This document shows, piece by piece, positions 43,260-52,542 of a DNA stretch of 64,000 bases (its first letter is position 1; every line of letters starts with the position of its first letter). The position numbers were made by a program, and so were the translations under genes. The notes beneath the pieces are model-generated. The model ran no database searches. It saw only the letters and a list, made by a program, of their open reading frames with translations, and was not told the DNA's origin. The DNA is from JACKFE01 sp050248735. Its GTDB lineage: Bacteria > Nitrospirota > Nitrospiria > Nitrospirales > UBA8639. The DNA is taken from NCBI GenBank assembly GCA_050248735.1, contig JBFWRU010000005.1:186001-250000 (forward strand), in the 5' to 3' direction.

Positions 43260-45476
43260 CTATCCCACCACTCCAAGCGAAAACTTTTCTCCCCATTGAA
43301 GAAATAATTTTTCCCGCAAGGCACGATGCTCAGGTTCAATCAATTCCGGGTCTCTATGGAGTAAGTCTCCGGCAACTTCCTTGGCTTTCATGAAGAGAGA
43401 GACGTCACGAGACAGATCAGCAACACGAAATTTCAGCTCACCCCATTGCTGAACACCCAGGACTTGCCCCGGCCCGCGAATTTTTAAATCCTCTTCAGCC
43501 AAGACAAACCCATCCTGACATTGGGCAAAGACCGATAATCGTTGTCTGGCCTGGGATTTCGTCACCTCGGGAATGGGCATGAGCCAGTTTCCCCGTTCGG
43601 AAGAAGAAACCCTAGCGGTTTCGAGGTTCAAGGGAATTTGCCGACCCGTCCCTTCGAATTTTCCTAATGCATGTAGCAACAGGCAAAATCCTTGGTGTTG
43701 GCCCCTCCCCACTCGGCCTCGCAACTGATGAAGTTGAGCCAATCCAAATCGCTCGGCGTGCTCAATCAACATCACGGTCGCATTATGCACATCTAACCCT
43801 ACCTCCACGACGGTCGTCGCCACAAGAATATCAATGCGATGCTCTTGAAAATCACCCATCACACGTTGCTTCTCGCGGGAAGCAAGACGTCCATGAAGTA
43901 CCCCGACCCGGTAATCAGGAAAAATTTCCTGTAATTTCGCCGCCCCCTCCACTGCGGCTTGCAGGTCCACCTTCTCAGATGGTTCCACTAAGGGATACAC
44001 AACATAGGCCTGTCGCCCGGCTTCCAATTCCTTCTCCATGAACCCATAGGCTGTCTTTCGCTGGCTGCGCATAAAGAGTTTCGTCTCCACCGGTTTTTTC
44101 CCTGGTGGAAATTGGTCAATCACCGACACATCCAGGTCACCATAGAGAGTCATGGCCAGGGTTCTCGGGATAGGCGTCGCCGTCATGACCAACACATGAG
44201 GTTGCCAGGCAGCCTTTTCCCGAAGCCGGGCCCGTTGCAGAACACCGAACTTATGTTGCTCATCCACGATAACCAAACCCAATTTCTGAAACTGCACATC
44301 CGGCTGCAATAAGGCATGGGTGCCCACAATCACCTGAGCCGTTCCCGATCGAAGGCGAGCCAAACTCTCCTCGCGTTCCCGGCCTGAGATCCCGCCTTTC
44401 ACCAACTGGCAGGAAAGCCCCAGTTTTTCACAATACGGAAGGAGAGATGCATAATGCTGCTCACTCAAGATTTCAGTGGGGGCCATAAGCACCGCTTGAT
44501 ATCCGGATCCGCAGGCCATAACCATCGCATGAAGGGCGACAATCGTCTTTCCACAGCCCACATCTCCTTGTAACAAGCGATTCATGGCCGTAGACCTGGA
44601 CATATCCTGCCTGATTTCGAGAACAACCCGATCCTGGGCGGCCGTGAGTGAAAAAGGCAAGATCTTCTGAAATCGCGTAGTTAAAGAATTGATCTGGGGA
44701 AACGGGATTCCATCTGAAGTCTGATCCACATGTTTGCGCCGCATGGCCAATGCCAATTGCAACAATAACAATTCTTCAAAAGCCAAACGCCGGTGCTCTG
44801 CCGTCTCATGGGCATTGAGAAGGTCGACGGAACCTTCGGGCAACGGACAATGCAACGCAGGCAAAGCCTCTGCAAGAGAAGGCAACGCAAGGGCCGTTCT
44901 CACCTCCACAGGCACCACATCAATGATATGAGGAAGATACTGCTCCAAAATCCCCTGGAGAATGCGACGGAGCTGTTTGGAAGTCACACCGTGAGTTTCA
45001 TGATAAATGGGAATGATCCGCCCCACGTCCTGCTCTCCAAATTGCTCATCCAATAGTTCATAGAAAGGGGCTTTCATCACCAGTTTCGACCCGTGACGGG
45101 AATTTAACGTGACCACTCCGGTTAACAAGACCGGCACTCCTGGCGTAAAGGTACTTTTCAAAAATGGCTGATTAAAAAACAGGCATTCCAGGCCCCCGGT
45201 TTCATCACGAACAATCACCGTGACCAAAACCAACCGCCGACGTGAAGTGACCGCGACCCGACAAGACTGTACGTGACCACGGACCGTGACTTTCATCCCC
45301 GGCACCACGCTCTGAATGGGGAGAATTTCCAGGCGGTTATCATAACGCCACGGAATACACCACAGGGCATCCTCAACAGTTCGAATCCCCAGCTTTTCCA
45401 GGAGAGGGGCCCTCTTGGGACCCACTCCTTTGACATATTGAATCGGAATCTTGGATAGATCAGAGACGGAAGACAT
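43260..45476 (-). CDS. recG: ATP-dependent DNA helicase RecG
   Basis: RecG remodels stalled replication forks and Holliday junctions. The 738-residue protein has the wedge/OB domain (G-M-K-V-T-V-R-G-H-V), Walker A G-D-V-G-C-G-K-T-I, D-E-Q-H box, T-A-T-P-I-P-R-T, and helicase motif VI (Q-L-R-G-R-V-G-R-G). I place the start at M-S-S-V-S-D-L (45476), just before the conserved K-G-V-G-P-K-R-A; the frame extends to 45602 without conservation. Confidence 0.95.
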   Translation of the reverse strand: MSSVSDLSKIPIQYVKGVGPKRAPLLEKLGIRTVEDALWCIPWRYDNRLEILPIQSVVPGMKVTVRGHVQSCRVAVTSRRRLVLVTVIVRDETGGLECLFFNQPFLKSTFTPGVPVLLTGVVTLNSRHGSKLVMKAPFYELLDEQFGEQDVGRIIPIYHETHGVTSKQLRRILQGILEQYLPHIIDVVPVEVRTALALPSLAEALPALHCPLPEGSVDLLNAHETAEHRRLAFEELLLLQLALAMRRKHVDQTSDGIPFPQINSLTTRFQKILPFSLTAAQDRVVLEIRQDMSRSTAMNRLLQGDVGCGKTIVALHAMVMACGSGYQAVLMAPTEILSEQHYASLLPYCEKLGLSCQLVKGGISGREREESLARLRSGTAQVIVGTHALLQPDVQFQKLGLVIVDEQHKFGVLQRARLREKAAWQPHVLVMTATPIPRTLAMTLYGDLDVSVIDQFPPGKKPVETKLFMRSQRKTAYGFMEKELEAGRQAYVVYPLVEPSEKVDLQAAVEGAAKLQEIFPDYRVGVLHGRLASREKQRVMGDFQEHRIDILVATTVVEVGLDVHNATVMLIEHAERFGLAQLHQLRGRVGRGQHQGFCLLLHALGKFEGTGRQIPLNLETARVSSSERGNWLMPIPEVTKSQARQRLSVFAQCQDGFVLAEEDLKIRGPGQVLGVQQWGELKFRVADLSRDVSLFMKAKEVAGDLLHRDPELIEPEHRALREKLFLQWGEKFSLGVVG

Positions 45477-45695
45477 AGAACCTATTGCCAGGAAGCTCGG
45501 TTTGGACCATGCTCTATTCCAGTTTGCCCGGGATGGGATTTTGATTGAAGAAGGTCTTGGAAATGGTTCATTCGGACAAGTTTGGAGGCCAAAGAAAACC
45601 ACCAGAAGGACTTCAATCGAAAAACTGCGACCATGCTACTTTTGTTTTGGGAAACTTGAGTGTACAATAGCACCTGTGCTAACAAGGTAGGAAAT

Positions 45696-45723
45696 TTGCT
45701 TTTTACTCAAAACGCACTATTAT
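45696..45723 (+). promoter_or_regulatory. promoter of rpmB
   Basis: A -35 TTGCTT (45696-45701) and a -10 TATTAT (45718-45723) are separated by 16 bases. Transcription would begin about 30 bases before the rpmB start. An additional -10-like TACAAT lies further upstream. Confidence 0.55.
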
Positions 45724-45761
45724 TTAGAGCACCAATTTCAATTTAAGCGAGGATATACGCC

Positions 45762-45953
45762 ATGGCACTTTCATGCGAAGTTTGTGGAAAAAACCGTCTG
45801 GTTGGCAATAATGTCAGTCACGCCAACAATCGGACCAAACGCGTGTTTCGCCCAAACCTTCGTACGGTGAGGGCTTTGGTAAAGGGGGCCGCCAAACGCA
45901 TCCGGGTATGCACACGCTGCCTGCGTTCCGGCTTTATCCAAAAGGCAGTGTAA
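45762..45953 (+). CDS. rpmB: 50S ribosomal protein L28
   Basis: The 63-residue protein starts M-A-L-S-C-E-V-C-G-K and has the C-terminal R-V-C-T-R-C-L-R-S-G, giving two Cys pairs (C5/C8 and C50/C53) of the zinc-binding L28 form. It has its own promoter and terminator and is not paired with rpmG here. Confidence 0.96.
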   Translation: MALSCEVCGKNRLVGNNVSHANNRTKRVFRPNLRTVRALVKGAAKRIRVCTRCLRSGFIQKAV

Positions 45954-45993
45954 TTTTCCTCCGACTTTTCCTTCAAGAACTTAAGGAATCATC

Positions 45994-46033
45994 AAACCCC
46001 GTTCTCCTTTCCATAGGAGAACGGGGTTTTTTC
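45994..46033 (+). terminator. terminator of rpmB
   Basis: A perfect 14-bp stem (AAACCCCGTTCTCC at 45994-46007 with 46016-46029) encloses an eight-base loop and runs into a T-tract. Confidence 0.95.
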
Positions 46034-46080
46034 TAGATTGGTACACAGTATTCCGCCTTCTCGTATTTCCACATCATATT

Positions 46081-47649
46081 GTGCAACCCACGCTTATCAC
46101 ACGCTTGCTTGCCGTCGGCTTGACCGGGTTGATTCACCCGTTGTGCTTCCCAAGCTTTGATCTGGGTTGGCTGGCCTGGCTCACGCTGGTGCCTCTCCAC
46201 TGGGCCCTGACGGGGTTGCCCCCCCGGCAGGCCTTTCGATGGGGCTGGATGGCTGGGGTCATCGCGTTTTCGGGAACTATCACCTGGGTCATTACCGCCA
46301 TGAATCAGTATGGGCAGGTGCCATTTGCCATCAGCTCTCTATTGATGCTCCTACTGGCCACCTACCTCGGCCTCTTTGTGGGTGCCTATGCCTGGGGATA
46401 TGCCAGATTTCAAAAGAAACACCCGGACGTTCTTTGGCTATCCGCTCCGGCTCTCTGGGTGGCGCTGGAATATCTTCGCACCTATGCCTTTAGCGGGTTG
46501 CCCTGGGCACTTTTGGGGTACTCTCAATACAAGTGGCTCACGCTCATTCAGATCGCCGATATCACCGGAGTCTACGGGGTCTCATTTCTTGTGGTGATGG
46601 CAAATGTGGTGATCTCTCAATGCCTGACCTGGATAACCACCAAGAATCGAACCACCGCGACCTTGAATCCATTGAGGCCTATCGCAGGGTTAGCGGCGAC
46701 TCTTACTCTGGTCCTGAGTTATGGATTCTGGCAAGTTCATCACCAACACTCCTTGGATCAGGCCACGTCCACTCTGACCATTGGCGTCGTACAAGCCAAT
46801 ATCGAGCAAGGGCACAAGTGGGATGAACGATACCGTGACGAAACCATGGATCGGTACACCAGGCTCAGTTTACAGGCAGGCCGGAACACCGATCTCCTCA
46901 TTTGGCCGGAAGCGGCCACCCCGTTTTTATTCGAACAGGAACCTGAATACCAAGGCGAAATTCGTCGGATTGTTCAGGCCACCAACAGTCCGTTGTTATT
47001 TGGCAGCCCCACCGTTCGTTTTCATCCAGATGGCCGACCTTACCTCTTTAACAGCGCCTTTCTCTTGGATCGAGAGGGACAAATCGCCAACCGGTATGAC
47101 AAACGTCACTTAGTGCCGTTCGGGGAATATATCCCGCTGAAGTCCATCTTGTTTTTCCTGGAAAAACTGGTGGTGGGCATCGGAGATTTTCAAGAAGGCC
47201 AAGGTCCCATGACAATGACCGTCGCCATCCCCCGTCTGGATTCGGCGCTTCGATTTGGCGTCCCCATTTGCTTTGAAGTGATTTTTCCTGACCTTGTCCG
47301 CCGTATGGCACAGGAAGGCGCGAACGTGCTGATCACCATTACCAATGACGCATGGTTCGGAGATTCTGCGGCCCCCTATCAACATTTCGGCATGGTGGTC
47401 TTTCGAGCCGTGGAAAATCACTTGGCCTTCGCCAGGGCCGCCAACACCGGCATTTCCGGATTCATCGGCCCGGATGGTGCTATTCTCGAAGCCACCCCCG
47501 TCTTTACCGAACAGGCCAAAACAGCCACAATCCCCCTTCGTCATACCCTGACATTTTATGCGCAATTCGGAGATGTCTTTAGCTGGATCTGTGTTATACT
47601 GACGGGTATTTTGATGATCGGCAGCCGCTTACATGCACGCCCATCGTGA
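46081..47649 (+). CDS. lnt: apolipoprotein N-acyltransferase
   Basis: The 522-residue inner membrane enzyme adds the third acyl chain to lipoproteins. About six transmembrane helices are followed by a nitrilase-fold domain with the catalytic Glu in W-P-E-A-A-T-P, Lys in D-K-R-H-L-V-P-F-G-E-Y and Cys in G-V-P-I-C-F-E-V. The start is GTG at 46081 with no strong ribosome site. With lolC/E and lolD 3 kb downstream it belongs to lipoprotein maturation and sorting. Confidence 0.95.
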   Translation: MQPTLITRLLAVGLTGLIHPLCFPSFDLGWLAWLTLVPLHWALTGLPPRQAFRWGWMAGVIAFSGTITWVITAMNQYGQVPFAISSLLMLLLATYLGLFVGAYAWGYARFQKKHPDVLWLSAPALWVALEYLRTYAFSGLPWALLGYSQYKWLTLIQIADITGVYGVSFLVVMANVVISQCLTWITTKNRTTATLNPLRPIAGLAATLTLVLSYGFWQVHHQHSLDQATSTLTIGVVQANIEQGHKWDERYRDETMDRYTRLSLQAGRNTDLLIWPEAATPFLFEQEPEYQGEIRRIVQATNSPLLFGSPTVRFHPDGRPYLFNSAFLLDREGQIANRYDKRHLVPFGEYIPLKSILFFLEKLVVGIGDFQEGQGPMTMTVAIPRLDSALRFGVPICFEVIFPDLVRRMAQEGANVLITITNDAWFGDSAAPYQHFGMVVFRAVENHLAFARAANTGISGFIGPDGAILEATPVFTEQAKTATIPLRHTLTFYAQFGDVFSWICVILTGILMIGSRLHARPS

Positions 47650-47702
47650 AAATATTCAACATCAATAGAGTCTCTCACCATCGTCATGAAGGAGAATGGA
47701 AT

Positions 47703-48825
47703 ATGCTAGAAGATATCCGCCTACGTATGGAAAAAATCGACAGTCGCATTCAAGAATTCCGGAGGTATCTTTGACCTCCCGAAATTGACCTCGGAACTCG
47801 AAGAACTCGAACGGGAAACCGCTCAACCTGACTTTTGGAACAATTCGAAACACGCAGCCAAAGTCGGTCGACGGAAAGCCGACATTGACCGCTCCCTGGA
47901 ACGCCTGAACACCCTTGAACAGCAGCGAGATGATCTCCTGGCCATTCTCGATCTTATAGGACAGAAGGGCGACCCTGAATTGGAAGCGGAATGGAGCCAA
48001 GGCATTCAGGCTGTGGAACAAACCCTGGATGCCTGGAGGTTGGAACGACTCCTAGCCGATGAGCATGATCAGAATAATGCGATCCTGAGTATCAACCCCG
48101 GAGCGGGAGGCACCGAGTCGCAGGACTGGGCGCAAATGCTCATGAGAATGTACGTCAGATGGGCCCAGGAACGTGGGTACAAAGTGGAAACCATCGATTT
48201 GCAACCTGGGGATGAGGCGGGCATTAAAAACGTGACACTGGGCATCTCCGGTCCATACGCCTATGGATACTTACGATCGGAAGCGGGCGTCCACCGACTG
48301 GTGCGGATCTCTCCCTTCGATGCCAATAAGCGACGTCATACCTCTTTTGCCGCCGTGGGCGTGTATCCCGAGTTGGACGATGACATCGATATTGTGATCG
48401 AGGATAAGGATCTCAGGATCGATACCTTTCGCGCAGGAGGGGCGGGCGGCCAAAATGTCAATAAGGTGGAAACGGCCATTCGCATGACACATCTGCCGAC
48501 AGGAATCGTCGTGCAATGCCAAAACGAACGTTCTCAATTGCAGAATCGGCTGGGGGCCATGCGAGTGCTTAAAGCCAAACTCTTCGAAGTCGAACAGAAG
48601 AAAAAGGACGAAGCGTTCCAAAATATAGTCGGTGAAAAAAAGGATATTGCCTGGGGGAGCCAAATCCGCTCCTACGTCTTTCAACCCTACCAAATGGTGA
48701 AAGATCATCGGACTAATTACGAATCAGGCAATGTGGCTGCTGTGATGGATGGAGCCCTGGACCCCTTTATCGAGGCCTATCTTTCGTTTAAAGCCGGTCA
48801 TACGTCAGCCGCCTCAACATCTTAG
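47703..48825 (+). CDS. prfB: peptide chain release factor 2, programmed +1 frameshift
   Basis: RF2 ends translation at UGA and UAA. The gene is 47703-47771 joined to 47773-48825: a 23-codon first ORF starts at ATG 47703 (AAGGAG upstream) and meets UGA at 47772-47774. There the classic shift site occurs: CGGAGG as internal Shine-Dalgarno, then CTT-TGA-C. Skipping one T continues as D-L-P-K-L-T-S-E-L. Motifs include R-I-S-P-F-D-A-N (the SPF anticodon-like tripeptide) and the catalytic G-G-Q in G-A-G-G-Q-N-V-N-K. Low RF2 therefore raises its own synthesis. Confidence 0.97.
47756..47776 (+). promoter_or_regulatory. prfB autoregulatory frameshift site
   Basis: An internal Shine-Dalgarno-like GGAGG stands before TAT, then CTT TGA C. 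The in-frame TGA is the RF2 stop, and slow termination lets the ribosome slip +1. The arrangement is the canonical one. Confidence 0.95.
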
Positions 48826-48869
48826 GTATTGAACTTTCCAAAACCCCTTTTGATTGAGACGCACCACTC

Positions 48870-50357
48870 ATGGATGAATTGAACGAACAACGGCAGCAAC
48901 GATTGGATAAACTCGACACCCTTCAGGAAAATGGCATTCGCCCTTTTGGGAGCCGCTTCGCCACCTCGCATACGTTGGAGAGCATCCTCACATCGTATTC
49001 CTCCCGAACCAAGGAGGCATTGGAACAGACTCCGATCACCTGCCAGATTGCCGGACGAATCATCGCACTCCGGCGTTTCGGAAAAGCCGCATTTGCGGGA
49101 TTGCAGGAAGAGGGCCATCGTTTACAGGTCTACCTCAAGAAAGACCTGTTAGGCGAAGCCGCGTATGAACTGGCACAGACGCTGGACCTGGGAGACTGGA
49201 TCGGCGTTGAGGGCAAACTGTTCAGGACCAAGACCGACGAATTGACCGTGGAGGTTCAATCGCTCACGTTTCTCTCAAAAGGACTTCGTCCGCTTCCTGA
49301 AAAGTGGCACGGATTGACGGATATCGAAACCCGCTACCGCCAACGGTATGTGGATCTCATCGCCAATCCTTCCGTCCACCAAGTCTTTCGCACCCGGAGT
49401 CGTATCATTAATGCTATTCGCGCCTTTCTGACGGACCGGGAATTCCTGGAAGTGGAAACGCCCATGATGCATCCCATTCCGGGCGGCGCCACCGCACGTC
49501 CGTTTGTCACCCATCACAATACATTGGAAACCGATTTGTATTTACGGGTCGCACCGGAACTCTACCTCAAGCGGCTGATCGTCGGCGGATTTCGGCGAGT
49601 ATTCGAGATCAACCGGAACTTCAGGAATGAAGGCATTTCCACCATCCATAACCCTGAGTTTACGATGTTGGAGTTCTATCAGGCCTATGCGGATTACCAC
49701 GATCTCATGGACCTGACCGAGCAACTCTTTCTCCGACTCTGTCAGGATGTATGCGGAACGGTGGAACTGGAGTATCAGGGAGCCCATATTAACATGGCAT
49801 CCCCTTGGCGCCGGATTGCCTATCTGAATGCCATCCTGGAGGTCAATAAACTTGATGCCCAGGTGTTAACAGATCGGACATTGGCTCATGATGCCGCAAA
49901 ACGCCTGGGTGTCGAAATCTCCCCCAAGGCCAGCCATATGGAAACTCTCGTCGCGTTGTTTGAAGAAACGGTGGAAGCCACGCTGATCCAGCCAACGTTC
50001 ATCACCGATTTCCCCCTGGACATCTCACCATTGGCCAGACGGAAAGAAGGGAATCCCGCGCTGACCGACCGCTTTGAACTGTTCGTCGGCGGGCGGGAGT
50101 TAGCCAACGGATTTTCCGAGTTGAATGATCCCCTGGATCAACGGCAGCGCTTTGAAGCACAAGTCGCGCTGCGGGATGCCGGAGATGAAGAAGCCCACTA
50201 TTTGGATGAAGATTTTATTCGGGCCTTGGAATACGGCATGCCTCCCACCGCCGGGGAAGGCATCGGCATTGACCGACTGGTCATGCTCTTAACCAACCAG
50301 GCCTCCATTCGCGACGTCATTCTCTTTCCGCAATTACGACCGGATCGACCTGCGTGA
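48870..50357 (+). CDS. lysS: lysyl-tRNA synthetase, class II
   Basis: The 495-residue enzyme has an N-terminal OB-fold anticodon domain (G-R-I-I-A-L-R-R-F-G-K-A-A-F-A), motif 2 F-E-I-N-R-N-F-R-N-E-G and motif 3 G-I-G-I-D-R-L-V-M-L-L. It follows prfB by 44 bases, the well-known prfB-lysS pairing. Its stop overlaps the next gene's GTG. Confidence 0.97.
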   Translation: MDELNEQRQQRLDKLDTLQENGIRPFGSRFATSHTLESILTSYSSRTKEALEQTPITCQIAGRIIALRRFGKAAFAGLQEEGHRLQVYLKKDLLGEAAYELAQTLDLGDWIGVEGKLFRTKTDELTVEVQSLTFLSKGLRPLPEKWHGLTDIETRYRQRYVDLIANPSVHQVFRTRSRIINAIRAFLTDREFLEVETPMMHPIPGGATARPFVTHHNTLETDLYLRVAPELYLKRLIVGGFRRVFEINRNFRNEGISTIHNPEFTMLEFYQAYADYHDLMDLTEQLFLRLCQDVCGTVELEYQGAHINMASPWRRIAYLNAILEVNKLDAQVLTDRTLAHDAAKRLGVEISPKASHMETLVALFEETVEATLIQPTFITDFPLDISPLARRKEGNPALTDRFELFVGGRELANGFSELNDPLDQRQRFEAQVALRDAGDEEAHYLDEDFIRALEYGMPPTAGEGIGIDRLVMLLTNQASIRDVILFPQLRPDRPA

Positions 50358-51646
50358 CCCTGCCCTACGAAATCCTCGTTGGACTCCGGTATCTCAAGGC
50401 CAAGCGCCGACAGCGTACCATTTCCCTCAATACCTTTATTTCCATTGCGGGGATCACCCTGGGCGTGGCCGCGTTGATCGGCACATTGGGAATCATGACC
50501 GGGTTTAAGGAAGATCTACAGACGAAAATTCTGGGAACCACCGCACATATCATCGTGCAGGAACGAGGCACCAATGACATGAAAGGTTATGCCGACCTGG
50601 TGACGCAAATCAAGCAGGTCCCCGATGTCCTGGCCAGCGCTCCCTTTATTTTCAAGCAGGTTCTGGTGACATCCAAAACAGCGGTTCAAGGCGTCGTGCT
50701 CCGCGGAATTCACCCCGAGCAGGAAGTGCGGGTCACCGACCTTCAAGCCAATCTCAAATTCGGCGAACTCGCTCATCTTAATCAACCACCGGAATTTCCT
50801 CCTTCTCCTTCAGGAAATGGCAACGGCACCGAACCCGGTAATCCATCTCAACGGAAGAAGCATCCTGGGATCATTGTCGGCAAGGAACTGTCGTTTCGTC
50901 TTGGCGTCTTTCTGGGTGATACCCTGAACGTGGTATCCCCGGTCGGTCCCATGACCTCGTTTACGATGACTCCAAAAATCCGGCCATTCACCGTCGTGGG
51001 GATTTTTGAATCCGGGATGTTTGAATATGATTCGTCCCTAGCCTATATCAGCCTTGAAGAAGCTCAAAACTTTTTTAGCCTGGGCGAGACGGTCACCGGA
51101 ATTCAGGTCAAGGTCAAGGATGTGTTTCTCGCCCAAGATATTGCCCACCGGATAGAGGTCACATTAGGCACCGCCTATATGGCTCGGGATTGGATGCAAT
51201 TAAACCGGAATTTGTTTTCGGCCCTGAAACTGGAAAAGACCATGATGTTTCTGCTGTTAGTACTCATTACCCTCGTCGCCTCTTTTAATATTGTGGGAAC
51301 CCTGACCATGATCGTGAACGAAAAACAACGGGAAATCGCCATTCTGAAAGCAATGGGTGCCACTCCCATGGCCATCATGCGAATTTTCATGTTGAACGGT
51401 GTGGTCATCGGACTAGTCGGCACGGGCATTGGCATCCCTCTAGGGTATACGTTTCTCTACCTCATACAGAACTATTGGACCTTTGACGCGTCGGTCTATT
51501 ACATCTCCAAAATTCCTGTCCATATCTTACCGCTTGACGTCATCCTGGTGGGGACGTCCGCGATTCTCATTAGTTTTGCCGCCACGTTGTATCCCTCCTG
51601 GCAGGCCGCCAAACTGGATCCAGTGAGCGCACTCCGTTATGAATAA
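50354..51646 (+). CDS. lipoprotein-releasing ABC transporter permease (LolC/LolE)
   Basis: The 430-residue permease has one N-terminal transmembrane helix (T-F-I-S-I-A-G-I-T-L-G-V-A-A-L), a large periplasmic MacB-core domain and three C-terminal helices (FtsX domain, with E-I-A-I-L-K-A-M-G-A). It detaches mature lipoproteins from the inner membrane for LolA. Only one permease gene is present, so it may form a homodimer (LolF-like). Start is GTG overlapping the lysS TGA. Confidence 0.93.
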   Translation: MTLPYEILVGLRYLKAKRRQRTISLNTFISIAGITLGVAALIGTLGIMTGFKEDLQTKILGTTAHIIVQERGTNDMKGYADLVTQIKQVPDVLASAPFIFKQVLVTSKTAVQGVVLRGIHPEQEVRVTDLQANLKFGELAHLNQPPEFPPSPSGNGNGTEPGNPSQRKKHPGIIVGKELSFRLGVFLGDTLNVVSPVGPMTSFTMTPKIRPFTVVGIFESGMFEYDSSLAYISLEEAQNFFSLGETVTGIQVKVKDVFLAQDIAHRIEVTLGTAYMARDWMQLNRNLFSALKLEKTMMFLLLVLITLVASFNIVGTLTMIVNEKQREIAILKAMGATPMAIMRIFMLNGVVIGLVGTGIGIPLGYTFLYLIQNYWTFDASVYYISKIPVHILPLDVILVGTSAILISFAATLYPSWQAAKLDPVSALRYE

Positions 51647-52442
51647 ATCAGACACCTCCCAACCTGCCACCTCTCGTCCCTTGGTTCTGATCAAGGATCT
51701 CTGCCGATCCTTTAAGATGGGCGAACAGACGGTCCATGTCTTGAATGGCATCAATCTGACGTTGCAGCGTCAGGAAATGGTATCCATCATCGGAGCCTCC
51801 GGAGCAGGCAAAAGTACGTTATTGCATATCATGGGCACCTTGGATCGGCCCACCAGCGGACAGGTGCTATTTGAAGGAAAAAACATGTTTAAGGCCAGTG
51901 AAACGACATTGGCCGGTTTCCGGAATCGGTTCATCGGATTCGTCTTTCAATTTCACCATCTCCTCCCGGAGTTTACGGCACTGGAAAATACCTACCTCCC
52001 TGCTCTGATTCAAAAGATTCCTAAAAGCCAGGCCATGGAAGCGGCCGCACACCTATTAACGGAAGTGGGCCTTTCCCATCGACTGCATCATAAGCCTGGG
52101 GAATTATCCGGTGGAGAACAACAGCGAGTGGCAGTAGCGAGGGCCTTAATTCGTAACCCGGTATTGGTATTGGCGGACGAGCCCACCGGCAATCTGGACA
52201 CGCATACCGGTGATGATTTATTTGACCTCCTACGAAGATTGAATGAAACCCATGGAACGGCGTTCGTCATCGTGACCCATAACGAAAAACTTTCAAATCA
52301 GACCGACCGTCTCATTCATTTGCAAGACGGTCAAATCACCGACGACCGCTGGTTATCGATCTCCCCACATCCTTCAGGAGCCCCGACCACCGTCGAAAAC
52401 GACAACGGGGATCTTCACCGTCGTGAAGACCCCCGTTTGTAA
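51639..52442 (+). CDS. lolD: lipoprotein-releasing system ATP-binding protein
   Basis: The 267-residue ATPase has Walker A G-A-S-G-A-G-K-S-T-L, the signature L-S-G-G-E-Q-Q-R-V-A, and Walker B V-L-A-D-E-P-T-G-N-L-D, closest to LolD/MacB type. It overlaps the permease by eight bases. The last 30 residues (T-T-V-E-N-D-N-G-D-L-H-R-R) are an unusual polar tail whose codons also form a hairpin. Confidence 0.93.
   Translation: MNKSDTSQPATSRPLVLIKDLCRSFKMGEQTVHVLNGINLTLQRQEMVSIIGASGAGKSTLLHIMGTLDRPTSGQVLFEGKNMFKASETTLAGFRNRFIGFVFQFHHLLPEFTALENTYLPALIQKIPKSQAMEAAAHLLTEVGLSHRLHHKPGELSGGEQQRVAVARALIRNPVLVLADEPTGNLDTHTGDDLFDLLRRLNETHGTAFVIVTHNEKLSNQTDRLIHLQDGQITDDRWLSISPHPSGAPTTVENDNGDLHRREDPRL
52404..52441 (+). 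terminator. hairpin inside the end of lolD, possible terminator
   Basis: AACGGGG plus ATCTTCAC (52404-52418) pairs with GTGAAGAC plus CCCCGTT (52423-52437) over a four-base loop, with one mismatch. The T-tract is short (TTTGT). It overlaps the last coding codons and the stop, so the end of the operon message may lie within the gene's end. Confidence 0.5.
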
Positions 52443-52542
52443 TCTCCAGTGGCTGGGATAAGAGCCCTGTCACGTAGTCACAAGACCACTCAATTTCGTA
52501 TCCCGATCAGGAAAACCTCATAAAATCCTCAGTGGCCATTCC

